Assembly (NCBI RefSeq): GCF_021601625.1
Contig: NZ_BQHR01000008.1
Location: 186,001 to 250,000, forward strand
Direction of reading: 5' to 3'
DNA: 64,000 nucleotides
Origin: Pseudomonas paraglycinae
GTDB lineage: Bacteria > Pseudomonadota > Gammaproteobacteria > Pseudomonadales > Pseudomonadaceae
Numbering within the stretch: the first letter of the stretch is position 1; the number at the start of each line of letters is the position of its first letter. Shown piece after piece: positions 10,230 through 20,404 of the stretch. Under the pieces are notes generated by a model. The model saw nothing but the letters and a program-made list of their open reading frames with translations, did no database searches and was not told where the DNA came from. The position numbers were made by a program, and so were the translations under genes.

Positions 10230-11189
10230 TCATCCGACCAACAGTTTCGCCCGCCGGGCCTTGAGCCCGGCAATCAGCGAAGGCCCGAGCGCCACCAGCG
10301 CCGAACCCAGCACCACCAGCACCGCCCCGGCATACCCCAGCAGATTGATTTGTTCGGCGTGCACATATTCAGGCCACACCCCGGCCGCCACGGCCACTGC
10401 ACCGAACGTCACCAACGGCGTGATCGCCAGCGTCGCACTGACCCGTGAGGCTTCCCAATGCGCCAGCGCCTCGGCAAACGCGCCGTAGGCGATCAGGGTG
10501 TTCATGCAGCACGCCAGCAACAGCCAGCCCTGCAACGGGTTCAGCGACAGTGCTTCGAGCGGATGCACCCAAGGCGTCAGCAACAGGGCGCAGAACAGGT
10601 AGATCACCATCATCACCTGCAGCGAATTCCACACCGTCAGCAATTGCTTCTGACCCAGTGCGTAAAAGGTCCAGACCGTCGACGCCAGCAGCACCAGCAA
10701 CACGCCAGCGGTGTAGTCGGATAAAGACGTGAGCAATTCAGCCAGACGTTGATTGAAGAACAATGCAAAACCGATCAGCAGCACTGCCAGACCAATGCCC
10801 TGACCAATACTGAAGCGCTCCTTGAACACAAACAGACTGGCGATCAGCAGCATGATCGGCCCCATCTGCACCACCAGTTGCGCAGTGCCGGGGCTGAGCA
10901 GGTTCAGGCCCATCAGGTACAGCACGTAGTTGCCCACCAGCCCGAGCACCGCCATCAGCACCAGCCAGCCGCCCTTCGGCCCGAGCACTTTGCGACTCGG
11001 CAACCTTTTGGTCGCCGCCAGATAAAGGAACAGACAGCCGCCGGACACCAGCAGGCGAAACCAGGTCACCGTGACCGGGTCCATCACCACCAGCACCTGC
11101 TTGAGCTTGATCGGCAGGATTCCCCACAGAAACGCCGTCAACAACGCCAGGAACATGCCGTACACCCAACGACCCGATGAAACGTGCAT
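10230..11189 (-). CDS. EamA/DMT-family transporter
   Basis: A 319-residue inner-membrane protein with about ten hydrophobic spans arranged as two EamA repeats, as in RarD/RhaT-like drug/metabolite transporters. The first span contains FLALLTAFLWGILPIKLKQ. Such carriers export amino acids or metabolites; the substrate is not clear from the sequence. The ATG at 11189 has a weak ribosome site and Met12 is an alternative start. It is convergent with fumC. Confidence 0.85.
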   Translation of the reverse strand: MHVSSGRWVYGMFLALLTAFLWGILPIKLKQVLVVMDPVTVTWFRLLVSGGCLFLYLAATKRLPSRKVLGPKGGWLVLMAVLGLVGNYVLYLMGLNLLSPGTAQLVVQMGPIMLLIASLFVFKERFSIGQGIGLAVLLIGFALFFNQRLAELLTSLSDYTAGVLLVLLASTVWTFYALGQKQLLTVWNSLQVMMVIYLFCALLLTPWVHPLEALSLNPLQGWLLLACCMNTLIAYGAFAEALAHWEASRVSATLAITPLVTFGAVAVAAGVWPEYVHAEQINLLGYAGAVLVVLGSALVALGPSLIAGLKARRAKLLVG

Positions 11190-11404
11190 GAGAACCCCAA
11201 GCGCCAGAGACAGGAGCGCTCATTCTAGGCGCACAGCCCCTGCCCGACACAGGGACAGTTGCGCTCCAGCCGCAAATGAAACTGTGCAGGTCGCAGCAGA
11301 AAATTGACGATGGGCCGTTGATCGGCCGGCCGGGCAAGGTAAGTGGTTCAGGCATAAGCTTCTTGGATCCAGCACGGGACATCACTCACCAAGGAGACCC
11401 CGTC

Positions 11405-11605
11405 ATGTTAGGCATGCGCGCCCAGGACACCGCCCCCGCCACGCACTTTCGCAGCGACCGCGTGTGCCGGGTCAACGGCGAACTGTATTTCAGCACCCGG
11501 GAAAACACCCTCGAAGGGCCGTTCGACAGCCACGAGAAAGCCGAGCAGGAAATCCGCGCGTACATCGCGCGGATGCAGTTGATGGATTCTGGCAGGTCGA
11601 ACTAG
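11405..11605 (+). CDS. DUF6316 family small protein
   Basis: A 66-residue protein preceded by AAGGAGACC. It has the pattern of a small family common in pseudomonads (probably DUF6316): a central FRSDRVCRVNGELYFSTRE segment, then GPF.S...A..EI..YI, which reads as a small beta-rich domain. Its function is not known. Its TAG stop overlaps the stop of the convergent thiolase gene by two bases within a CTAG palindrome. Confidence 0.75.
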   Translation: MLGMRAQDTAPATHFRSDRVCRVNGELYFSTRENTLEGPFDSHEKAEQEIRAYIARMQLMDSGRSN

Positions 11606-12786
11606 CGTACGGCCTCAAACAACCCGGTCGCGCCCATCCCGCCGCCCACGCACATGGTCACGATCCCGTAACGCAGATTGCGCCGCTGCAACTCGCGCAC
11701 CAGATGCCCGACCTGCCGTGACCCGGTCATGCCGAACGGGTGGCCGATGGAAATCGAGCCGCCGTTGACGTTGTACTTCTCGTTGTCGATTTCCAGACGG
11801 TCACGGGCGTACAGGCACTGCGAGGCGAACGCTTCGTTCAATTCCCACAGATCGATATCCGCCACCTGCAAGCCTTTGGCCTTGAGCAGCTTCGGCACCG
11901 AGAACACCGGGCCGATGCCCATTTCATCCGGCTCGCAACCGGCCACGGTGAACCCACGGAAAAACGCCTTAGGCTTGAGCCCCAGTTGCAGGGCCTTTTC
12001 CAGGCTCATCACCAGCGTCATCGAGGCGCCGTCGGACAACTGCGACGAGTTGCCGGCAGTCACCGAACCGTCCTCGGCGAACACCGGTTTCAACCCGGCG
12101 AGGCTTTCATAGGTGGTGTCCGGGCGATTGCAGTCGTCGCGATCGACGAGGCCGTCGAGGATCTGCACCTCCCCACTGTTCTTGTCTTCAACACGGTACT
12201 TCACCGCCATCGGCACGATTTCATCGTTGAACAGGCCGGCAGCCTGCGCCTGGGCGGTGCGGATCTGACTTTGCAGCGAGTAACGATCCTGGGCTTCACG
12301 GCTGACGCCATAACGGCGCGCCACCACTTCGGCGGTCTGGCCCATGGTGTAGTAGATGCCGGGCGTCTGCTGCTTGAGCAACGGGTTGATCAGGTGATCG
12401 GTGTTGACGCTTTTCAGGGTCAGGCTGATCGACTCGACGCCGCCGGCGACGATGATGTCGCTGCAACCCGAAGCGATCTGATTGGCGGCAATCGCAATCG
12501 CCTGCAAGCCCGAAGAACAGAAACGGTTGAGGGTCATGCCGGCGGTGCCGGTGCCCAATTGGGAGAGCACCGCCACGTTGCGGCCAATGTTGTAGCCCTG
12601 GGCACCCTCGTTGGAGCCGGCGCCGACGATGCAATCCTCGACGCTGGCCGGGTCGATGTCGTTGCGCGAGAGCAACGCATTGACGCAATGGGCCGCCATG
12701 TCATCGGGACGGGTCTGGTTGAACTTGCCGCGAAAGGACTTGGCCAGGCCGGTCCGTACGCTGTCGACGATCACCACTTCACGCAT
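11602..12786 (-). CDS. Acetyl-CoA C-acyltransferase (thiolase)
   Basis: A 394-residue thiolase. The acylated nucleophile is C90 in NRFCSSGLQA, the catalytic His is in IGHPFGMTGSRQ, and the second catalytic Cys is in TMCVGGGMGATGL near the C-terminus. Thiolases either cleave 3-ketoacyl-CoA in fatty acid oxidation or condense two acetyl-CoA. Sequence alone does not decide which, and no fadB-like partner is adjacent. The start at 12786 gives the usual MREVVIVDSVRTG opening. It is monocistronic here. Confidence 0.9.
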   Translation of the reverse strand: MREVVIVDSVRTGLAKSFRGKFNQTRPDDMAAHCVNALLSRNDIDPASVEDCIVGAGSNEGAQGYNIGRNVAVLSQLGTGTAGMTLNRFCSSGLQAIAIAANQIASGCSDIIVAGGVESISLTLKSVNTDHLINPLLKQQTPGIYYTMGQTAEVVARRYGVSREAQDRYSLQSQIRTAQAQAAGLFNDEIVPMAVKYRVEDKNSGEVQILDGLVDRDDCNRPDTTYESLAGLKPVFAEDGSVTAGNSSQLSDGASMTLVMSLEKALQLGLKPKAFFRGFTVAGCEPDEMGIGPVFSVPKLLKAKGLQVADIDLWELNEAFASQCLYARDRLEIDNEKYNVNGGSISIGHPFGMTGSRQVGHLVRELQRRNLRYGIVTMCVGGGMGATGLFEAVR

Positions 12787-12888
12787 GGCATACCTCATTG
12801 TTGCAGTCGGTTGAGAGTGGACCGAGCATAAGTCCACCCAATCGCCGACCGCGACAATCATTCACCTCGCGTATGCGGGCCCATCGGT

Positions 12889-14403
12889 TCAGTCCTTGTG
12901 CTTCTTGGCTCGCTTGTCGGATTTCTCGAACGCTTCTTCCAGCGCCCGGTTGATCGTGCGCAGCACCTTGACCCGGGCCCAGCGCTTGTCATTGGCCTCG
13001 ACCAGGGTCCACGGCGCAATTTCGGTGCTGGTGCGGTCGACCATGTCGCCCACGGCAGCGCGATAGGCGTCCCACTTGTCGCGGTTGCGCCAGTCGTCTT
13101 CGGTGATCTTGAAGCGCTTGAAGGGGATTTCTTCGCGCTCCTGGAAGCGCTCCATCTGCGTGTCCTTGTCGATGGCCAGCCAGAACTTGACCACGATCAC
13201 CCCGGCATCGGCCAGTTGCTCCTCGAAGTCGTTGATTTCGCCATAGGCACGCATCCAGTCGGCGGTACTGCAAAAACCTTCGACCCGCTCCACCAGCACC
13301 CGGCCGTACCAGGAGCGGTCGAACACGGTGAATTTGCCCCGCGCCGGGATGTGCCGCCAGAACCGCCACAGATACGGCTGCGCCCGCTCCTCTTCGGTGG
13401 GCGCGGCAATCGGCACGATGTTGTACTGACGCGGATCGAGCGCCGCCGCGACCCGGCGAATCGAACCGCCCTTGCCCGCCGCATCGTTGCCTTCGAACAC
13501 CGCCACCAGCGCGTGACGACGCATGCGTTTGTCACGCATCAGCCCCGACAGTCGCGCCTGCTCGGTGATCAGTTGTTCTTCGTAGTCTTTTTTGTCCAGA
13601 CGCTGGGTCAGGTCGAGGCTGTCGAGCAGGTTCAACTGATCGACGGAAGTCCCCAACGGTGCAGCGTTGACCTCATGGGGATGCACATCGGGACGCTTCA
13701 AGGCGTTTTGCAGCCCTTCGAGCAGAATCTTGCCGACCGTCAGGCTGCGGTAGTACGGGTCGACACCCTCGATGACATGCCATGGCGCGTAATCGCGACT
13801 GGTACGGCGCAACACGCGCTCGCCGTATTTGACGAACTTGTCGTAGGTCTGCGATTGCTGCCAGTCCAGCGGGCTGATGCGCCAACTGTGCAGCGGGTCA
13901 TCGGCCAGGGCCTTGAGCCGCGCCTTCATCTGTTTCTTGGACAGGTGGAACCAGAACTTGAAGATCAGCGCGCCTTCATCGCAGAACATCTTTTCCATGC
14001 GCTCGGCGCCGGCAATCGCCTGATCCAGTCGCGGATCCTTGAACAAGCCGTGGACCCGGCCCTGCAACATCTGGCTGTACCAGTTGCCGAAGAAAATCCC
14101 CATCCGCCCCTTGGCCGGCAGCATCCGCCAGTAACGCCAGGCCGGTGGCCGCGCCAGCTCTTCGTCGGTCTGCTGGTCGAAGGTGCGCACTTCGATCAGG
14201 CGCGGATCCATCCATTCGTTGAGCAGCTTCACCGTCTCGCCCTTGCCGGCGCCTTCGATGCCGTTGATCAAAATGATCACCGGGAAACGCTTCTGCTGCT
14301 GCAACTCGAACTGGGCTTCGAGCAAGGCTTCACGCAGGGCGGGCACGGCGGCTTCGTAGGTGTCTTTGTCGATGGCGTGACCGATTTCAGCGGATTCGAA
14401 CAT
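12889..14403 (-). CDS. pap: Polyphosphate:AMP phosphotransferase (two PPK2 domains)
   Basis: A 504-residue protein built of two PPK2 domains. Each has a P-loop-like motif: GIEGAGKGETVKLL near residue 50 and GNDAAGKGGSIRR near residue 305. Each also has a lid region with basic residues (PPAWRYWRMLP and QPYLWRFWRHIP). The double-domain form uses polyphosphate to turn AMP into ADP and can feed nucleotide pools. The C-terminus is Lys-rich. It stands alone, divergent from mnmC. Confidence 0.93.
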   Translation of the reverse strand: MFESAEIGHAIDKDTYEAAVPALREALLEAQFELQQQKRFPVIILINGIEGAGKGETVKLLNEWMDPRLIEVRTFDQQTDEELARPPAWRYWRMLPAKGRMGIFFGNWYSQMLQGRVHGLFKDPRLDQAIAGAERMEKMFCDEGALIFKFWFHLSKKQMKARLKALADDPLHSWRISPLDWQQSQTYDKFVKYGERVLRRTSRDYAPWHVIEGVDPYYRSLTVGKILLEGLQNALKRPDVHPHEVNAAPLGTSVDQLNLLDSLDLTQRLDKKDYEEQLITEQARLSGLMRDKRMRRHALVAVFEGNDAAGKGGSIRRVAAALDPRQYNIVPIAAPTEEERAQPYLWRFWRHIPARGKFTVFDRSWYGRVLVERVEGFCSTADWMRAYGEINDFEEQLADAGVIVVKFWLAIDKDTQMERFQEREEIPFKRFKITEDDWRNRDKWDAYRAAVGDMVDRTSTEIAPWTLVEANDKRWARVKVLRTINRALEEAFEKSDKRAKKHKD

Positions 14404-14576
14404 AGGGACGGCTCCTTCCAGGATTCAGCAAGACTAGCGGATTGGGCTCTGGCGCGGCACAGAAATTCCCGCCGGCGGCGGATTGTCCTTGAGGGATCGT
14501 CAGCAAGGCTTGCCATGGATCAAGCGCCGCCTGCGTGATCGGCTAGAATGGCCGCCTTGTCGTTGCCGAGCCTGCC

Positions 14577-16559
14577 ATGAAACCTGTAATGCCCCACGCC
14601 CAACTCGACTGGGATGACCAGGGACGCCCGCGTTCGCGAGTGTTCGACGATGTGTATTTTTCCGACCAGTCGGGGCTCGATGAAACCCGCTACGTGTTCC
14701 TTGAACAGAACCGTCTGGCCGAGCGTTTTGCCGCGCTGTCGGCGGGTGGGCGACTGGTGATCGGTGAAACCGGCTTCGGTACCGGGCTGAATTTTCTCTG
14801 CGCCTGGCAGTTGTTCGAACAGCATGCGGTGGCCGGTGCGCGGCTGCATTTTGTCAGCGTCGAAAAGTTTCCGTTGAGCCCTGCCGACCTGCAACGGGCG
14901 CTGGCGTTGTGGCCTGACCTGAAGCCATTCTCCGATCAGTTGCTCAAGCATTACGTGGCAATTCATCAAGGTTTCCAGCGCATTGTTCTGGATAACGGTC
15001 GTGTGACCCTGACGCTGTTGATTGGCGATGCACTGGAGCAGTTGCCGCAACTGGATGGCCAGATCGACGCGTGGTTTCTCGACGGTTTCGCCCCGGCGAA
15101 AAACCCGGAAATGTGGACCGCCGAACTGTTCGCCGAACTGGCGCGATTGGCGGCGCCGGGCTCGACCATCAGCACGTTTACCAGCACCGGTTGGGTGCGG
15201 CGCTTGCTCAACGCCGCCGGCTTCAAGATGAAACGCACGCCGGGCATCGGCCACAAATGGGAAATCCTGCGCGGCGAATTTCTCGGCTGGCCCGAGGGTG
15301 TTGCGCCACCTGCGGCGGCAAAACCGTGGTTCGCCCGCCCAACAGCGTTGACAGGTGACCGTCGAGCCCTGGTGATCGGCGCCGGTCTGGCCGGTTGTGC
15401 CACGGCAGCCAGCCTTGCAGCACGGGGCTGGCAGGTCAGTCTGCTGGAACGGCATGACGCGGTGGCCCAGGAAGCTTCGGGTAACCCGCAAGGCGTTCTG
15501 TATCTGAAACTGTCCGCCCACGGCACCGCACTGTCGCAGTTGATTGTCAGCGGTTTCGGCTACACCCGTCGCCTGCTGGAAACCCTGCAACGCGGTACCG
15601 ACTGGGATGACTGCGGCGTGCTGCAACTGGCGTTCAATGAAAAGGAACGCGAGCGTCAGGCGCAACTGGCGGCGGCGTTTCCCGAAGACCTTCTGCAATG
15701 GCTCGATCAACCCGACGCTCAGGCCCGCGCCGGGATCGGTCTGGCCCATGGCGGTTTGTATTATCCCGAAGGCGGCTGGGTGCATCCGCCCGCATTGTGT
15801 CAGGCGCAAGCCGCACAACCGGGCGTCACGCTGCTCACCCATCAGGAAGCCATTGAGCTGCGCAAGCTTGACGGTCAGTGGCAGGCCTTCGACGGTGAAC
15901 GATTGATCGCAACAGCCCCCGTCGTGGTGCTGGCGGGTGCTGCCGAAATCAAGCGTTTTGCCCAGAGCGCCGACCTGCCCCTCAAGCGCATTCGCGGGCA
16001 GATCACTTGCTTGGCGCAGACCACACAAAGTCAGGCGCTGAGCACGGTGGTCTGCGCCGAAGGTTACGTAGCACCGGCACGCTTTGGCGAACACACCCTC
16101 GGCGCCAGCTTCGATTTCAATAACGACGACCTGACCCCGACCACCGCCGAACACCTGGGCAATCTGGCGATGCTCGAAGATATCTCCACCGATCTGGTCG
16201 CACGCCTGCACATCAGCGAACTCGACGCGGACAGCCTTGAGGGCCGCGCCGCCTTCCGCTGCACCAGCCCCGACTACCTGCCGATTGTCGGCCCGCTCGC
16301 CGATCGCGAGGCCTTCACCGCGGCCTATCGCGCCTTGAGCAAGGATGCCCGGCAAGTGCCGGACACTCCGTGCCCGTGGCTGGACGGTCTGTACGTCAAC
16401 AGTGGCCACGGCTCACGCGGGTTGATCACTGCACCACTGTCTGGCGAGTTGCTGGCCGCGTGGCTGGACAACGAACCGCTGCCGCTGCCAAGAGCGGTGG
16501 CCGAGGCGTGTCATCCCAACCGTTTTGCCTTGCGTGAACTGATTCGCGGGAAGGCCTGA
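14577..16559 (+). CDS. mnmC: Bifunctional tRNA modification enzyme MnmC
   Basis: A 660-residue fusion. Residues ~1-240 are the MnmD methyltransferase with a SAM-binding GETGFGTGLNFL motif and the DAWFLDGFAPAKNPEMW segment. Residues ~255-650 form a DAAO-type FAD oxidoreductase with the dinucleotide-binding VIGAGLAGCATAASLAARG near residue 265 and the C-terminal SGHGSRGL FAD contact. It finishes the mnm5s2U34 modification of tRNA: the oxidase removes the carboxymethyl group and the methylase adds the methyl. Met5 is an alternative start. Confidence 0.95.
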   Translation: MKPVMPHAQLDWDDQGRPRSRVFDDVYFSDQSGLDETRYVFLEQNRLAERFAALSAGGRLVIGETGFGTGLNFLCAWQLFEQHAVAGARLHFVSVEKFPLSPADLQRALALWPDLKPFSDQLLKHYVAIHQGFQRIVLDNGRVTLTLLIGDALEQLPQLDGQIDAWFLDGFAPAKNPEMWTAELFAELARLAAPGSTISTFTSTGWVRRLLNAAGFKMKRTPGIGHKWEILRGEFLGWPEGVAPPAAAKPWFARPTALTGDRRALVIGAGLAGCATAASLAARGWQVSLLERHDAVAQEASGNPQGVLYLKLSAHGTALSQLIVSGFGYTRRLLETLQRGTDWDDCGVLQLAFNEKERERQAQLAAAFPEDLLQWLDQPDAQARAGIGLAHGGLYYPEGGWVHPPALCQAQAAQPGVTLLTHQEAIELRKLDGQWQAFDGERLIATAPVVVLAGAAEIKRFAQSADLPLKRIRGQITCLAQTTQSQALSTVVCAEGYVAPARFGEHTLGASFDFNNDDLTPTTAEHLGNLAMLEDISTDLVARLHISELDADSLEGRAAFRCTSPDYLPIVGPLADREAFTAAYRALSKDARQVPDTPCPWLDGLYVNSGHGSRGLITAPLSGELLAAWLDNEPLPLPRAVAEACHPNRFALRELIRGKA

Positions 16560-16821
16560 GGGACGCCGGCCTGCACTCTGCAGGTTCGGCAAATCCCGTG
16601 ATGACTGACCGCTGTTCGAGCAGCCCTACCCAAGCAGCACAACACCCTCCAACTCCTCCCTTCTGCGCCTCGCTCCCTTGCCTGCCATCGGTCGGCACAT
16701 CACGCCTTATAACTCATTGTTCTAAAACTCCGACGTCCGCGCCGGGGTCAGTCTCTGAGTACCCACCATTTTTGGCGGGTCCCGATTGCCCCTCCCCAAC
16801 GGAAAAACCGGTAAGGACTTT

Positions 16822-18594
16822 ATGTGCGGATTAGCTGGCGAGTTACGTTTTGATCAACAACCTGCAGACCTTGCAGCCATTGAGCGAATCACCCATCACC
16901 TGGCCCCTCGCGGCCCCGACGCGTGGGGCTTCCATGCCCAGGGGCCGATTGCCCTGGGCCATCGACGCCTGAAAATCATGGACCTGTCGGACGGCTCGGC
17001 GCAGCCGATGATCGACAGCCAACTGGGCCTGTCCCTGGCCTTCAACGGCGCGATCTACAACTTCCCGGAACTGCGTGCAGAACTCGAAGCGCTCGGTTAT
17101 GCGTTCTACTCCGGCGGCGACACTGAGGTGCTGCTCAAGGGTTACCACGCCTGGGGCGAAGCGCTGCTGCCGAAACTCAACGGCATGTTTGCTTTCGCCA
17201 TCTGGGAGCGCGATGCCCAGCGCCTGTTCATCGCCCGCGACCGTCTCGGTGTGAAGCCGCTGTACCTGTCGCGCACCGGCCAGCGCCTGCGTTTTGCTTC
17301 GGCTCTGCCGGCGCTGCTCAAGGGCGGTGACATCAACCCGATCCTCGACCCGGTGGCGCTCAACCATTACCTGAATTTCCACGCCGTGGTGCCTGCGCCG
17401 CGCACCTTGCTGGCCGGCATCGAAAAGCTGCCGCCAGCGAGCTGGATGCGCATTGAAGCGGACGGCACCACCGAGCAGAAAACCTGGTGGACCCTGCCCT
17501 ACGGCCCACACGACGACGAGAAAAACCTGACCCTGGAAGACTGGCGCGACCGCGTGCTCGACAGCACCCGCGAAGCCGTGGCAATCCGCCAACGGGCGGC
17601 AGTGGATGTCGGCGTGCTGCTTTCCGGCGGCGTCGATTCGAGCATGCTCGTCGGCCTGCTGCGCGAAGTCGGCGTAGAGAACCTTTCGACCTTTTCCATC
17701 GGTTTCCAGGATGCCGGTGGCGAACGCGGTGACGAGTTTCAGTATTCCGATCTGATCGCCAAGCACTACGGCACTCAGCACCATCAATTGCGCATCGACG
17801 AAAGGGAAATTATCGAACAACTGCCCGCTGCGTTCCGCGCCATGAGCGAGCCGATGGTGAGCCACGACTGCATCGCCTTCTATCTGCTGTCCCGCGAAGT
17901 GGCCAAGCACTGCAAGGTTGTACAGAGCGGCCAGGGCGCCGACGAGTTGTTCGCCGGTTATCACTGGTACCCGCAAGTCGACGGCGCGGCCGATCCGTAT
18001 GCGGCCTATCGCGAAGCGTTTTTCGACCGCAGCTACGACGATTACGCCGCCACGGTGCAGCCGAAATGGCTGACCGCCAATGACGCTGCCGGTGACTTCG
18101 TGAAGGAACATTTCGCACAGCCGGGCGCCGATGCGGCGGTCGACAAGGCCCTGCGCCTGGACAGCACGGTGATGCTGGTGGACGACCCGGTCAAACGCGT
18201 CGACAACATGACCATGGCTTGGGGACTGGAAGCGCGTACGCCGTTTCTCGACTATCGACTGGTGGAATTGTCGGCCCGTGTTCCGGGCAAATTCAAACTG
18301 CCGGACGGCGGCAAGCAAGTGTTGAAAGAAGCCGCGCGACTGGTCATCCCGAGCGAAGTGATCGACCGCAAGAAAGGTTACTTCCCGGTGCCCGGCCTCA
18401 AACACTTGCAGGGCGATACCCTCAACTGGGTGCGCGAACTGCTGCTCGATCCGAGTCAGGATCGCGGCCTGTTCAACCCCGCCATGCTCGACAAACTGCT
18501 GACCGATCCACAAGGCCAGTTGACCCCGTTGCGCGGCTCCAAGCTGTGGCAACTGGCGGCTTTGAACCTGTGGCTCAGCGAACAAGGAATCTGA
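16822..18594 (+). CDS. asnO: N-acetylglutaminylglutamine amidotransferase (asparagine-synthase family)
   Basis: A 590-residue enzyme of the asparagine synthetase B superfamily. The N-terminal glutaminase starts with nucleophile Cys2 (MCGLAGE). The C-terminal ATP-pyrophosphatase domain has the PP-loop S268-G-G-V-D-S-S274. Followed by a GNAT/ATP-grasp gene and an M42 peptidase, it matches the amidotransferase of the NAGGN osmoprotectant operon. In that pathway it amidates N-acetylglutaminylglutamate to the neutral dipeptide solute. The ATG is preceded by TAAGGA and is required to expose Cys2. The synthetase begins 3 bp after the stop, so the two genes are coupled. Confidence 0.93.
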   Translation: MCGLAGELRFDQQPADLAAIERITHHLAPRGPDAWGFHAQGPIALGHRRLKIMDLSDGSAQPMIDSQLGLSLAFNGAIYNFPELRAELEALGYAFYSGGDTEVLLKGYHAWGEALLPKLNGMFAFAIWERDAQRLFIARDRLGVKPLYLSRTGQRLRFASALPALLKGGDINPILDPVALNHYLNFHAVVPAPRTLLAGIEKLPPASWMRIEADGTTEQKTWWTLPYGPHDDEKNLTLEDWRDRVLDSTREAVAIRQRAAVDVGVLLSGGVDSSMLVGLLREVGVENLSTFSIGFQDAGGERGDEFQYSDLIAKHYGTQHHQLRIDEREIIEQLPAAFRAMSEPMVSHDCIAFYLLSREVAKHCKVVQSGQGADELFAGYHWYPQVDGAADPYAAYREAFFDRSYDDYAATVQPKWLTANDAAGDFVKEHFAQPGADAAVDKALRLDSTVMLVDDPVKRVDNMTMAWGLEARTPFLDYRLVELSARVPGKFKLPDGGKQVLKEAARLVIPSEVIDRKKGYFPVPGLKHLQGDTLNWVRELLLDPSQDRGLFNPAMLDKLLTDPQGQLTPLRGSKLWQLAALNLWLSEQGI

Positions 18595-18597
18595 TCG

Positions 18598-20343
18598 ATG
18601 AAACCTCACGCCACGGCTTACAGCCAACGGCTACTACGCGGTCAGACACCGTCCTACGAACGCTTGCAGGCGCGTCTGGCCGAGGACGGCAGCGAGCCGG
18701 CCGCCGAGCCGATTGCGGTGCATTGCGGCTGGGGCCGGTTGCTGATCGGCCACACTTTTCCCGATCCGGCCAGCCTTGCCCGGGAACTGCTCAACGAACA
18801 ACCGGGCGAACGCGACATTGCCTTGTACGTCGCGGCGCCGCAGCAGATTCTCGGCCTTGAGCCGACCCAACTGTTTCTCGACCCGTCCGACACCCTGCGC
18901 TTGTGGTTCAGCGATTATCGTCAGGCGACCAGGGTGTTTCGCGGCTTCCGTATTCGTCGCGCGCAAAGTGACGCGGACTGGCAGGCGATCAATCAGCTGT
19001 ATCAGGCGCGCGGCATGTTGCCGATCGATGCCACCCTGCTCACCCCGCACCATCAGGGCGGCCCGGTGTACTGGCTGGCGGAAGACGACGACAGCGGCGC
19101 GGTGATCGGCAGCGTCATGGGCCTCAATCACCAGAAGGCCTACAACGACCCGGAAAACGGCAGCAGCCTGTGGTGCCTGGCGGTCGACCCGCAGTGCTCG
19201 CGTCCCGGTGTCGGTGAAGTATTGGTGCGCCATCTGGTCGAGCATTTCATGAGTCGCGGTCTGAGCTACCTCGATCTGTCGGTGCTGCATGACAACCGGC
19301 AGGCGAAAAATCTCTACGCCAAACTCGGTTTTCGCAACCTGCCGACGTTCGCCATCAAGCGCAAGAACGGCATCAACCAGCCGCTGTTCCTCGGTCCGGG
19401 GCCGGAGGCGCAGTTCAACCCTTACGCGCGAATCATCGTCGAGGAAGCCCATCGACGCGGCATCGATGTGCAGGTGGATGACGCCGACGCCGGACTGTTC
19501 ACCCTCAGTCATGGTGGGCGCCGGGTGCGTTGCCGTGAATCCCTGAGCGACCTGACCAGCGCCATCAGCATGAACCTGTGCCAGGACAAAAGCCTGACCC
19601 ACAAAGTATTGAAAGCCGCCGGACTGAATGTGCCGTCGCAGCAGTTGGCGGGAAATGCGGACGACAATCTGGCGTTTCTCGATGAGCACCAGCGAGTGGT
19701 GGTCAAACCGCTGGATGGCGAACAGGGCCGAGGCGTGGCGGTGGATCTGCAGACCATCGAGGACGTGCAGAAGGCCATCGAAGCGGCCAGGCAGTTCGAC
19801 ACTCGCGTGCTGCTGGAAAGCTTTCACGAAGGCTTCGACCTGCGGATTCTGGTGATCGGTTTCGAGGTGGTTGCAGCGGCGATCCGCAGGCCGGCGGAAG
19901 TGGTCGGCGACGGTCATCATTCCATCGGCGCGTTGATTGAAGCGCAGAGCCGACGCAGACAAGCAGCCACCAGCGGCGAAAGCAAAATCCCGCTGGACCA
20001 CGAAACCCAGCGAACCCTGCATGCGGCCGGTTACGACTACAGCAGCATCCTGCCGGCCGGTGAGCATCTGTTCGTGCGGCGCACGGCGAACCTGCATACC
20101 GGCGGCACGCTGGAAGACGTCACGGCGATTCTGCACCCGACCTTGGCCGAGGCCGCCGTGCGCGCGGCTCGGGCGCTGGAGATTCCGATGGTCGGCCTCG
20201 ACCTGATGGTGCCGGCGGCGGATCAACCAGAGTACGTCTTCATCGAAGCCAACGAGCGAGCGGGTCTCGCCAACCATGAGCCTCAACCGACGGCCGAGCG
20301 GTTTGTCGATCTGTTGTTTCCGCACAGTCAGCCGGCCGTTTGA
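18598..20343 (+). CDS. ngg: N-acetylglutaminylglutamine synthetase (GNAT plus ATP-grasp)
   Basis: A 581-residue fusion. Residues ~115-265 form a GNAT acetyltransferase domain (with the CoA-binding-like CLAVDPQCSRPGVGEVLVRHL). Residues ~300-575 form an ATP-grasp ligase like those of cyanophycin and glutathione-type synthetases (VVVKPLDGEQGRGVAV and the metal-binding VFIEANERAGLANHEP). Together they acetylate glutamate or glutamine and join it to a second residue, giving the NAGGN skeleton. It starts 3 bp after the amidotransferase stop. A strong hairpin follows its stop. Confidence 0.92.
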   Translation: MKPHATAYSQRLLRGQTPSYERLQARLAEDGSEPAAEPIAVHCGWGRLLIGHTFPDPASLARELLNEQPGERDIALYVAAPQQILGLEPTQLFLDPSDTLRLWFSDYRQATRVFRGFRIRRAQSDADWQAINQLYQARGMLPIDATLLTPHHQGGPVYWLAEDDDSGAVIGSVMGLNHQKAYNDPENGSSLWCLAVDPQCSRPGVGEVLVRHLVEHFMSRGLSYLDLSVLHDNRQAKNLYAKLGFRNLPTFAIKRKNGINQPLFLGPGPEAQFNPYARIIVEEAHRRGIDVQVDDADAGLFTLSHGGRRVRCRESLSDLTSAISMNLCQDKSLTHKVLKAAGLNVPSQQLAGNADDNLAFLDEHQRVVVKPLDGEQGRGVAVDLQTIEDVQKAIEAARQFDTRVLLESFHEGFDLRILVIGFEVVAAAIRRPAEVVGDGHHSIGALIEAQSRRRQAATSGESKIPLDHETQRTLHAAGYDYSSILPAGEHLFVRRTANLHTGGTLEDVTAILHPTLAEAAVRAARALEIPMVGLDLMVPAADQPEYVFIEANERAGLANHEPQPTAERFVDLLFPHSQPAV

Positions 20344-20352
20344 TCTCTCTTC

Positions 20353-20387
20353 GGCGTCATTCCCGCGTTCAACGCGCGAATGACGCC
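20353..20387 (+). repeat. Intra-operonic palindrome in the NAGGN operon
   Basis: GGCGTCATTC and GAATGACGCC form a perfect 10-bp stem, with a further CGCGTT/AACGCG pairing inside. It lies in the 61-bp gap between the synthetase and the peptidase gene. Lacking a T-run, it is more likely an mRNA stabiliser or processing site, or a REP-like element, than a terminator. Confidence 0.7.
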
Positions 20388-20404
20388 CCGCAACAGGAGT
20401 TTCC

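Noticed and set aside
12898-14538. Long plus-strand frame of 546 codons opposite pap
   Set aside because: The minus strand encodes two clear PPK2 domains with P-loops. The plus frame has no motif and is a compositional shadow.
16720-16780. Possible AlgU-type promoter before asnO
   Set aside because: AAACTC-N17-TCAGT is only a loose match to GAACTT-N16/17-TCAAA or TCTGA, and the better TCTGA is at the wrong spacing. Osmotic induction is expected for the operon, but the sequence does not settle the promoter.
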